Below are positions 1 through 4,987 of a DNA stretch of 5,223 nt, one piece after another (positions within the stretch are counted from its first letter, which is position 1; every line of letters starts with the position of its first letter). Origin of the DNA: an uncultured Aquincola sp. (GTDB lineage Bacteria; Pseudomonadota; Gammaproteobacteria; Burkholderiales; Burkholderiaceae); contig CAKZXL010000705.1 of the NCBI GenBank assembly GCA_937883885.1, positions 1 through 5,223 on the forward strand, read 5' to 3'. The notes under the pieces are model-generated. The model was not told the DNA's origin, ran no database searches, and saw nothing but the letters and a program-made list of their open reading frames with translations. The translations under genes were made by a program, and so were the position numbers.

Positions 1-111
1 CACCTCGTAGAAGGGCTCGCCGGCCACCAGGTTGGCGAACTCGAACACCGCCTGGGTGCCGATGGCCAGGATCTGGAAACCTTCCGACAGGATGTAGCCG
101 ACGCGGTGCAT
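1..111 (-). CDS. GlxA/AraC-family transcriptional regulator, N-terminal fragment (runs off left edge)
   Basis: Read on the minus strand from the ATG at 111-109, this gives 37 codons without a stop, starting MHRVGYILSEGF and continuing through QILAIGTQAVFEFANLVAGE. That pattern (a hydrophobic beta-strand, then a G-F-Q-I-L turn, then a helix ending in F-x-x-A-N) resembles the start of the DJ-1/PfpI-like domain of GlxA-type regulators. These proteins carry a class I glutamine amidotransferase-like sensor domain followed by a C-terminal AraC helix-turn-helix pair. The DNA-binding part would lie outside the window, so the AraC half is inferred from the family. A strong Shine-Dalgarno (GGAGGA, plus-strand 120-125) sits 8 nt before the ATG and supports this start. 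The gene is divergent from the dehydrogenase at 220, an arrangement in which such regulators often control the neighbour. Confidence is limited by the short length visible. Confidence 0.7.
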   Translation of the reverse strand, partial: MHRVGYILSEGFQILAIGTQAVFEFANLVAGEPFYEV

Positions 112-119
112 GGTGCTTG

Positions 120-125
120 TCCTCC
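120..125 (-). promoter_or_regulatory. Shine-Dalgarno site of the GlxA-type regulator
   Basis: GGAGGA on the minus strand, 8 nt upstream of the ATG at 111-109. It fixes the start of a gene for which only 37 codons are visible. Confidence 0.7.
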
Positions 126-138
126 GATGTCTCGAATC

Positions 139-176
139 ATGACTGTATACGTCATTTGCGCCATCGGGTTTGCGGC
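139..176. promoter_or_regulatory. Candidate operator region between the divergent regulator and dehydrogenase genes
   Basis: This part of the 108-bp divergent gap holds two overlapping signals. The first is an inverted repeat at 139-155 (ATGAC, 7 nt, GTCAT) whose centre contains the palindrome GTATAC. The second is a direct repeat of TTTGCGsC at 155-162 and 169-176, start points 14 bp apart. The A/T-rich core also offers weak -10-like hexamers on both strands (TATACG on plus at 146-151, TATACA on minus at 149-144), but I found no convincing -35 partner for either. A regulator site here would be well placed to control both genes. No known consensus is matched, so this is a structural observation only. 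Confidence 0.3.
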
Positions 177-219
177 GCACAGTCCGGGTCATCGCAACCC
201 CCACCGCAAGAGGACCGAC

Positions 220-1029
220 ATGACCGCCTCCGACTCCGCATCTTTGGGCACCGCCCTCATCACCGGCGCCTCCTCGGGCATCGGCGCGCTGTACGCCGAC
301 CGCCTGGCCCGCCGGGGCTACGACCTGATCCTGGTGGCGCGCAACCGCCAGAAACTGGACCGGCTGGCCGACGACATCACCAACCGCACCGGCCGCGCGG
401 TGGAGGTGTTCACCGCCGACCTGGGCGACGCCGCCTCGCTGGCCACCGTGGAAGACAAGCTGCGGCAGGACGCCAGCATCACGCTGCTGGTGAACAACGC
501 CGGCATCGGCACCCATACGCCGCTGCTGCAAAGCGACGTGGCGCGCATGACCGAGATGATCCACCTCAACGTCACCGCGCCCATGCGGCTGGCCTATGCG
601 GCCGTGCCCGGCTTCGTGGCCCGCAGTCGCGGCGCCCTCATCAACATCGCGTCGGTGGTGGCCATTGCCCCCGAAACGCTCAACGGCGTGTACGGCGCCA
701 GCAAGGCCTTCGTGCTGGCCTTCAGCCAGTCGCTGCGGCATGAGCTGGCGGCGCAGGGCGTGCGGGTGCAGGCGGTGCTGCCCGGTGCCACCGCCACCGA
801 CTTCTGGGCCTTGGGCGGCCTGCCGGTGGAGCACCTGCCCAGCCACATCGTGATGCGGGCCGACGACCTGGTGGACGCGGCGCTGGTGGGCTTCGACCGC
901 AACGAAGCGGTCACCATCCCATCGCTGCACGACGAGCAGGCCTGGCAGACGTACGAGGCCGCACGGCAGGCGCTGGCGCCGCAGCTGTCGAGCCACCAGC
1001 CGGCGCAGCGCTACCTGGCTGGCGCATAA
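220..1029 (+). CDS. Short-chain dehydrogenase/reductase (classical SDR), NAD(P)-dependent
   Basis: A 269-residue soluble Rossmann-fold oxidoreductase with all classical SDR landmarks. The cofactor-binding loop TGASSGIG is at residues 15-22, R41 after the second strand (which usually favours NADP(H)), the D-L of strand four near 67-68, and NNAG at 92-95. The active-site tetrad is N117, S145, Y158 and K162 (Y-G-A-S-K), and the post-catalytic PG is at 188-189. The length is normal for the family. The substrate is unknown; the fold covers reduction of carbonyls or oxidation of alcohols on many small molecules. I chose ATG 220 because a GCAAGAGGA ribosome site lies just upstream and the protein then begins shortly before the first Rossmann strand. 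An in-frame ATG at 106 would add 38 residues of non-family sequence and overlap the divergent gene. The divergent GlxA-type gene may regulate it. I see no functional link to the transporter downstream. Confidence 0.93.
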   Translation: MTASDSASLGTALITGASSGIGALYADRLARRGYDLILVARNRQKLDRLADDITNRTGRAVEVFTADLGDAASLATVEDKLRQDASITLLVNNAGIGTHTPLLQSDVARMTEMIHLNVTAPMRLAYAAVPGFVARSRGALINIASVVAIAPETLNGVYGASKAFVLAFSQSLRHELAAQGVRVQAVLPGATATDFWALGGLPVEHLPSHIVMRADDLVDAALVGFDRNEAVTIPSLHDEQAWQTYEAARQALAPQLSSHQPAQRYLAGA

Positions 1030-1035
1030 GCATCC

Positions 1036-1067
1036 ACGAATCGCTTCGTTGCCCGCGCGGTGCGGGC
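1036..1067 (+). other. Two adjacent small hairpins between the dehydrogenase and ATPase genes
   Basis: Two perfect inverted repeats lie side by side: ACGAA/TTCGT with a 4-nt loop at 1036-1049, and GCCCGC/GCGGGC with a 5-nt loop at 1051-1067. They fill most of the 54-bp gap and start 7 nt after the dehydrogenase stop. The second is GC-rich like an intrinsic terminator stem, but no T-run follows (TGCCTAGGG instead), so termination would be weak or would need Rho. They could equally slow ribosomes or protect the 3' end of the upstream mRNA. The repeats are seen; the function is not established. Confidence 0.35.
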
Positions 1068-1083
1068 TGCCTAGGGTGGGGCC

Positions 1084-1890
1084 ATGCCCCTCACCCCGTT
1101 CCAGGCGCCGGCCGCACCGGCGCCACCGGCACCGCGGCCGCCGGGCCTGCCCGAGGCCTTGCTGCGCTTTCGGCGCCAGCTGGACGAGCCCGCCTGGTGC
1201 GGCGGCCCGGCCGGCTTGGTGCTGCGGCTGCAGACACAGCCCGATGGCCTGGACCTGCAGTTGGCCGCCGGCCAGCTGGTGCTGGTGACCGGCCTGCCCG
1301 GCAGCGGCAAGAGCCGGCTGCTGCAGCAGTTGTGCCAGCGGGCGCAGGCCGACGGCTGGCGGCACGACGTGCAGCAGCTGGGCCCGCCGGGCAGCGGCCC
1401 CGACGGGCTGCGCCCCTGGCGAAAACTGCTGGCTCACGCCCGCGGTGCCGACCGCCAGCAGGCGGCACAGCAGGCGCTGCGCGCCTTGCAGGCGTTGGGG
1501 ATGGGCAGCCACGCCTTGCAACGCGTGTGGCGGCTGGCGCCTGCCCAGCGCCGCCTGGCGGCCCTGGCCCTGGCCTTGGCCCGCCCCGCACCCGCGCTGC
1601 TGCTGGATGAACCGTTGAGCGGCCTGCCGCCCACGGCCGCGCCCGGCCTGCGGCTGCTGGTGCGCCATGCGCTGCGCCACAGCGGCAGCACCCTGGTGCT
1701 GGCCACGCGGCAGCCGGCGGCCTGGCTGAACCTGGCCGACCGGGTGCTGTTGCTGGAAGGCGGCGCCTTGACCTGGGACGCACCCGTGCCGCTGCCGCGT
1801 TTGCAGCACAACCCGGTGCTGGCGCTGCTGCGCCAGCGGCTGCTGCTGCGTTTGCAGCAGGCGGGCCTGGACCTGCATATCCAAAGTTGA
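1084..1890 (+). CDS. ABC transporter ATP-binding protein, NitT/TauT (SsuB-like) class, with degenerate motifs
   Basis: A 268-residue cytoplasmic ATPase that should power the neighbouring importer. Walker A is GLPGSGKS at residues 70-77 and Walker B is ALLLDEP at 171-177, with the catalytic glutamate E176 present. A stretch around L109-R120 resembles the L-L-P-W segment after the Q-loop in SsuB/TauB proteins, and LADRVLLLEGG (217-227) matches the end of the domain. Several key motifs are abnormal: the LSGGQ signature reads LAPAQ (151-155), the D-loop reads SGLP where the family has SALD, and the H-loop histidine is replaced by R209 (TRQ for THD). A Pro/Ala-rich tail covers residues 8-23. An in-frame stop at 1072-1074 makes ATG 1084 the earliest start, and it has only a poor ribosome site. 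The gene precedes the binding-protein genes by 69 bp. It may be a regulatory or partner subunit rather than a fully competent ATPase. Membership of the ABC family is confident; activity is uncertain. Confidence 0.88.
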   Translation: MPLTPFQAPAAPAPPAPRPPGLPEALLRFRRQLDEPAWCGGPAGLVLRLQTQPDGLDLQLAAGQLVLVTGLPGSGKSRLLQQLCQRAQADGWRHDVQQLGPPGSGPDGLRPWRKLLAHARGADRQQAAQQALRALQALGMGSHALQRVWRLAPAQRRLAALALALARPAPALLLDEPLSGLPPTAAPGLRLLVRHALRHSGSTLVLATRQPAAWLNLADRVLLLEGGALTWDAPVPLPRLQHNPVLALLRQRLLLRLQQAGLDLHIQS

Positions 1891-1892
1891 AA

Positions 1893-1903
1893 TGAAACGT
1901 TCA
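1893..1903. repeat. Inverted repeat TGAA-ACG-TTCA, candidate operator half-pair
   Basis: An 11-bp inverted repeat starting 3 nt after the ATPase stop codon, with the perfect palindrome AACGTT inside it (1896-1901). It overlaps the proposed -35 hexamer of the binding-protein promoter, the position expected for a repressor. It resembles the LacI-family operator style (TGAAAC/GTTTCA) but is one base short, so I do not assign a regulator. Confidence 0.35.
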
Positions 1904-1928
1904 CCTGTCTAGGCAAGCTGCCTATCGT
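1900..1928 (+). promoter_or_regulatory. Candidate sigma-70 promoter for the binding-protein/permease operon
   Basis: TTCACC at 1900-1905 and TATCGT at 1923-1928 each match four of six sigma-70 consensus bases and are separated by exactly 17 bp. The start of transcription would fall near 1935, giving a leader of about 25 nt before the ATG at 1960. The stretch is visibly less GC-rich than its surroundings. Two inverted repeats (1893-1903 and 1910-1924) overlap the -35 and lie between the hexamers. This is inferred by eye. Confidence 0.4.
1910..1924. repeat. Inverted repeat TAGGCA-AGC-TGCCTA, candidate operator in the promoter spacer
   Basis: A perfect 6-bp inverted repeat with a 3-nt centre, lying between the candidate -35 and -10 hexamers and overlapping the first bases of the -10. 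A dimeric regulator bound here would block or remodel the promoter. The right arm, within the 8-mer GCTGCCTA, recurs at 1066-1073 just ahead of the ATPase gene. The symmetry is seen; the regulatory role is inferred. Confidence 0.4.
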
Positions 1929-1946
1929 GCATCCAACGCTTTCAAC

Positions 1947-1951
1947 GAGGG
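1947..1951 (+). promoter_or_regulatory. Ribosome binding site deciding the start of the first binding protein
   Basis: GAGGG, 8 nt before the ATG at 1960. It selects this start over the in-frame GTG at 1927, which would put 11 polar residues ahead of the signal peptide and lies on the candidate -10 hexamer. Confidence 0.6.
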
Positions 1952-1959
1952 ATGCCGAC

Positions 1960-3048
1960 ATGAGACTGCAACGCTGGCTGGGCCTGGGGTTCGCTTCCCT
2001 GGCGCTGGCCCTCTTCACCCTGGCTGCCCAGGCCCAGAACCCGAATGTGGTGCGCATCGGCGTGGCCAACGGCGGTGTGGGCACACCACCGCGCACCGGC
2101 GGCTCCACGGTGGGCATCGTCAATGCGCAGGGCCTGCTCGAGAAGGAGTTCGAGCGTGACGGCATCCAGGTGCAGTGGATCTTCTTCAAGGGCGCCGGCC
2201 CGGCGGTGAACGAGGCACTGGTCAACAAGCAGCTGGACTTCGCGTGGCAGGGCGACCTGCCCAGCATCGTGCACCGTGCCGGTGGCGTGAAGACGAAGAT
2301 CATCGTCGGCAGCGGCGTGCGCAACGGCTTGTACCTGGGCGTGCCGCCCGACTCCACCATCACCCGGCTGGAGGACCTCAAGGGCAAGCGGGTGGCGGTG
2401 TTCAAGGGCACCAACCTGCACCTGGCCGCGGTGCGCGCGCTGGCCGCCAAGGGTTTGAAGGAAACCGACCTCAAGCTGATCAACCTGGACACCGCAGGCG
2501 CGCAGGCGGCGCTGGTCACCAAGGACATCGACGCCGCCTTTGGGTATGTGGAGCTGTTTGCGCTGCGCGAGAAGGGCGCGGCCAAGGTGGTGTGGTCGGC
2601 CGCGCAGGACAGCTACCGCTTCACGCGGCAGACGGTGCTGCTGGTCACCGACGACTTTGCCCAGCGCCATCCGCAGGTGGTGCAGCGCGTGGTCAACACC
2701 GTGGTGAAGGCGGCGCGCGCCTATTCCGACGAGCAGCAGCGCGGCGAGTTGTTCGCGCAGTGGGGCAAGGCCGAGCTGCCCGAGCGCTTCTGGCGCGAGG
2801 ACTTCATCGGCCAGCCGCTGCGGGTGCGGGTGTCGCCGTTGCTCGACCCCTTCCTGGTGGCCCGCTACAAGGACGCGGCGGCCGAGGCGCATGCGCTGAA
2901 GCTCACCCGCAGCGTGCCCGAGATCGACAGCTGGTTCGACCGCCGCTACCTGGACGTGGCGCTGAAAGAGCTGAAGCTCGAAGGCTACTGGCCCGAGTAC
3001 GCGGCCGATGGCGAACTGGCCGGCAGCAAGCTCGCCGCCGCCCGCTGA
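1960..3048 (+). CDS. ABC transporter substrate-binding protein 1, NitT/TauT (SsuA/TauA-like) family, Sec signal
   Basis: A 362-residue periplasmic solute receptor. Residues 1-25 form a standard Sec signal peptide: basic start (R2, R5), hydrophobic core FASLALALFTLAA, and cleavage after A-Q-A at 23-25. The mature protein opens with the first strand VVRIGVA (30-36). It then shows FFKGAGPAVNEAL (75-87), LDFAWQGDLPSIV (92-104), GVPPDS (127-132) and KGKRVAVFKGTN (141-152), matching the two-lobed periplasmic-binding fold of nitrate/sulfonate/taurine receptors (NMT1/SsuA class). The length is slightly above the usual 310-340. There is no lipobox cysteine, so it should be freely soluble. It begins a tightly packed cluster with a second binding protein and two permeases. 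The family covers sulfonates, taurine, sulfate esters, nitrate, bicarbonate, phthalate and pyrimidine precursors, and nothing here fixes which. By hand alignment it is about 54% identical to the next gene product. Confidence 0.92.
   Translation: MRLQRWLGLGFASLALALFTLAAQAQNPNVVRIGVANGGVGTPPRTGGSTVGIVNAQGLLEKEFERDGIQVQWIFFKGAGPAVNEALVNKQLDFAWQGDLPSIVHRAGGVKTKIIVGSGVRNGLYLGVPPDSTITRLEDLKGKRVAVFKGTNLHLAAVRALAAKGLKETDLKLINLDTAGAQAALVTKDIDAAFGYVELFALREKGAAKVVWSAAQDSYRFTRQTVLLVTDDFAQRHPQVVQRVVNTVVKAARAYSDEQQRGELFAQWGKAELPERFWREDFIGQPLRVRVSPLLDPFLVARYKDAAAEAHALKLTRSVPEIDSWFDRRYLDVALKELKLEGYWPEYAADGELAGSKLAAAR
2843..2876 (+). repeat. 34-bp exact direct repeat, copy 1 (in binding protein 1)
   Basis: Identical to 3955-3988. 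It encodes the shared DPFLVARYKDA segment in the C-terminal part of both binding proteins. It is the longest exact match I noticed between the two genes. Confidence 0.85.
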
Positions 3049-3053
3049 AGGAG
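3048..3053 (+). promoter_or_regulatory. Ribosome binding site of binding protein 2
   Basis: AAGGAG, 6 nt before the ATG at 3060. Its first base is the last base of the previous stop codon, so translation of the second binding protein is probably coupled to the first. Confidence 0.75.
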
Positions 3054-3059
3054 CCCGCG

Positions 3060-4142
3060 ATGACGCTCACACGACGCGGCGCCCTGCGCCGCCTGGCCGC
3101 CGGTGGCGCCGCCAGCCTGGGCCTGCCCGGCGGGGCCCGCGCACAGGCCGCGACCCACACGCTGCGCATCGGCGTGGCGCAGCCGGCCGTCGGCCAGCCG
3201 CCTAGCATCGCCGGCAGTTCCATGGCCATCGCCCATGCCAAGGGCTGGATCGAAGAAGCCTTTCAGCCCGAGGGCGTGAAGGTGGAGTGGCTGTTCTTCA
3301 AAGGCGCCGGCCCGGCCGTGAACGAGGCCCTGACCACCGGCCAGCTGGACTTCGCCTTCCAGGGCGACCTGCCGGCCATCGTGGCCCGCTCGGCCGGGCT
3401 CCAGACGCGGCTGATCCTGGCCACCGGGGTGCGCAGCAACCTCTACATCGGCGTGCCGCCCGATTCCCCGCTCAAGACCGTGGCCGACCTGCGTGGCAAG
3501 CGGGTGTCGCTGTTCCGCGGCACCAACATGCACCTGCCGGCGCTGCGGCTGCTGGAAGCGCAGGGCCTGGCCGAGAAGGACCTGAAGATCCTGAACCTGG
3601 ACACCGCCGGCTACCTGGCCGCACTGTCCACCCGCGACATCGATGCCGCCATTGGCGCGATGGACATCCTGCGCCTGCGCGACAAGGGCCAGGTGCGCGT
3701 GCTCTACGCCAGCAAGGGCGATTCGCCGGTGTTCACCCGCCAGAGCCATGTGCTGGTGACCGACGCCTACGCCGCTGCCCATCCGCAGCATGTGCAGCGC
3801 CTGGTGGATGCGGCGGTGCGCACCGCGCGCTGGTCGTCCGACGAGGCCCACCGCGAGGAGGTGCTGCGCCTGTGGGCCCGTGCCGGCACACCGTACGAGC
3901 ACTGGAGGGAAGACTACGCCGGCGAGCCGCTGCGCGTGCGGCTGAACCCCAACTTCGACCCCTTCCTGGTGGCCCGCTACAAGGACGCCGAGGCCCAGAC
4001 CTACCGCTTCAAGCTCAGCCGCAAGCGCTTCGACGTCGAAGGCTGGATCGACACCCGTTACCTGCAGACTGCCCTGCGCCAGCAGGGCCTGCAGAACTAC
4101 TGGCCTGTGTACCAGGCCGATGGCAAGGCACTGGGAGCCTGA
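3060..4142 (+). CDS. ABC transporter substrate-binding protein 2, NitT/TauT (SsuA/TauA-like) family, Tat signal
   Basis: A 360-residue periplasmic solute receptor, paralogous to the product of the preceding gene. The N-terminus reads MTLTRRGALRRLAAGG, a twin-arginine (Tat) signal: T4-R5-R6-G-A-L-R, a weakly hydrophobic Ala/Gly-rich core, and A-R-A-Q-A with cleavage likely after A30. Tat export would mean folding in the cytoplasm before transport. The mature part repeats the landmarks of its neighbour: LRIGVAQ, FFKGAGPAVNEAL, LDFAFQGDLPAIV, GVPPDS, RGKRVSLFRGTN, LNLDTAG, FTRQ and DPFLVARYKDA. The first- and second-lobe motifs are conserved while many residues between them differ, so the two proteins may bind different ligands through the same permease. 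It starts 11 bp after the previous stop and ends 2 bp before the permease start. The ATG is fixed by the AAGGAG site. The open frame continues upstream in an out-of-phase reading of the first binding-protein gene and is not coding there. Confidence 0.92.
   Translation: MTLTRRGALRRLAAGGAASLGLPGGARAQAATHTLRIGVAQPAVGQPPSIAGSSMAIAHAKGWIEEAFQPEGVKVEWLFFKGAGPAVNEALTTGQLDFAFQGDLPAIVARSAGLQTRLILATGVRSNLYIGVPPDSPLKTVADLRGKRVSLFRGTNMHLPALRLLEAQGLAEKDLKILNLDTAGYLAALSTRDIDAAIGAMDILRLRDKGQVRVLYASKGDSPVFTRQSHVLVTDAYAAAHPQHVQRLVDAAVRTARWSSDEAHREEVLRLWARAGTPYEHWREDYAGEPLRVRLNPNFDPFLVARYKDAEAQTYRFKLSRKRFDVEGWIDTRYLQTALRQQGLQNYWPVYQADGKALGA
3955..3988 (+). repeat. 34-bp exact direct repeat, copy 2 (in binding protein 2)
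   Basis: Partner of 2843-2876, with the copies 1112 bp apart. Recombination between them would delete one gene equivalent and leave a hybrid binding protein in frame. Confidence 0.85.
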
Positions 4143-4144
4143 GC

Positions 4145-4987
4145 ATGGAACAACCTCTGCACATCGGGCTGGACCGCGGCGTGGCCGTCGTGCCCCGCTT
4201 CACGGCCCCGCGCTGGCGCCTGCCCCGGCTGGCCGTCGGCCGCTGGCTGCTGGCCTGGCCGGTGCCGCTGGCGGTGCTGGCGCTGTGGTGGCTGGCGGCG
4301 CAGAACGAATGGATCGCGCCGCAGGTGCTGCCCTCGCCCGAGGCGGTGGCCCTCACGCTGGCGGAATCGGCGCGCAGCGGCGAGCTGTGGGCCCACCTGC
4401 AGGTGAGCCTGCTGCGGGTGCTGGGCGGCTTTGGCGTGGGTCTGGCCGGCGGGCTGCTGCTGGGCGTGGCCATGGGCTTGTCGCCCACGGTCAAGGACTA
4501 CCTCTACCCCACCTTCAAGGCCTTCAGCCAGGTGCCGGTGCTGGGCTGGCTGCCACTGCTGATGCTGCTGGTGGGCATCGACGAGGCGCTGAAGATCATC
4601 CTCATCAGCAAGGCGGCGCTGGTGCCCATCGCGCTCAACACCTACAAGGGCATCCAGGGCGTGCCCACGCGCTACATCGAGGTGGGCCGGGTGCTGCGCT
4701 TCTCGCGCTGGCAGATGCTCAGCCGCGTGGTGTTTCCGGCGGCGCTGGCGCCGATCTGGAACGGTGTGCGCTACGGCCTCACCCATGCCTGGCTGGCGCT
4801 GGTGGTGGTGGAGCTGCTGGCCTCCAGCGAAGGCCTGGGCTACATGATCGTGTTCGGCCGCCAGCTGTTCCAGCTGGACGTGGTGCTGGCCGCGGTGGTG
4901 GTGGTGGGCGCGGTGGGGGTGCTGCTCGACAAGCTGCTGGCCCTGGTGGAGCAGCGGCTGCTGGGCTGGCGCAAGGAGGGGCTGTGA
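4145..4987 (+). CDS. ABC transporter permease 1, NitT/TauT (SsuC/TauC-like) family
   Basis: A 280-residue inner-membrane permease. After a basic cytoplasmic N-terminus of about 33 residues, hydrophobic segments are visible near 34-51, 91-111, 132-147, 150-166, 211-226 and 244-265, giving the six-helix pattern of SsuC-type permeases. The family motif VLPSPEAV follows the first helix (61-68). The EAA-like coupling loop runs from about Y177 to W216 (I-E-V-G-R, then V-V-F-P-A-A-L-A-P-I-W-N-G-V-R); this is where the ATPase docks. The E-A-A core is altered to E-V-G but the overall loop is well preserved. The length is typical. The ATG lies 2 bp after the preceding stop, with GGGAG at 4133-4137 as ribosome site. 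The stop overlaps the next permease start (TGATG). It probably pairs with that second permease or acts as a homodimer. Confidence 0.94.
   Translation: MEQPLHIGLDRGVAVVPRFTAPRWRLPRLAVGRWLLAWPVPLAVLALWWLAAQNEWIAPQVLPSPEAVALTLAESARSGELWAHLQVSLLRVLGGFGVGLAGGLLLGVAMGLSPTVKDYLYPTFKAFSQVPVLGWLPLLMLLVGIDEALKIILISKAALVPIALNTYKGIQGVPTRYIEVGRVLRFSRWQMLSRVVFPAALAPIWNGVRYGLTHAWLALVVVELLASSEGLGYMIVFGRQLFQLDVVLAAVVVVGAVGVLLDKLLALVEQRLLGWRKEGL
4973..4979 (+). promoter_or_regulatory. Ribosome binding site of permease 2
   Basis: AAGGAGG inside the last codons of permease 1, 7 nt before the ATG at 4987. It is the strongest such site in the window and supports a real start for the truncated gene at the right edge. 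Confidence 0.85.

Noticed and set aside
106..219. Upstream in-frame ATG extending the dehydrogenase by 38 residues
   Set aside because: The added residues do not look like SDR sequence, the extension overlaps the divergent gene and its ribosome site, and ATG 220 has a better ribosome site directly before the fold begins.
1051..1067. Intrinsic terminator after the dehydrogenase
   Set aside because: The stem is good but no T-run follows, so it is recorded as a hairpin only.
1893..1903. Naming the repeat a LacI-family operator
   Set aside because: It is one base short of the usual TGAAAC/GTTTCA symmetry and no LacI-type gene is in the window, so only an unnamed inverted repeat is reported.
1927..1959. 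GTG start adding 11 residues to binding protein 1
   Set aside because: It puts polar residues ahead of a normal Sec signal and lies on the candidate -10 hexamer. ATG 1960 has a well-placed GAGGG.
2175..3059. Open frame running through binding protein 1 in another phase and joining binding protein 2
   Set aside because: The translation before 3060 is Arg/Gly/Ala-rich shadow sequence without family motifs. The Tat signal and ribosome site mark the true start at 3060.
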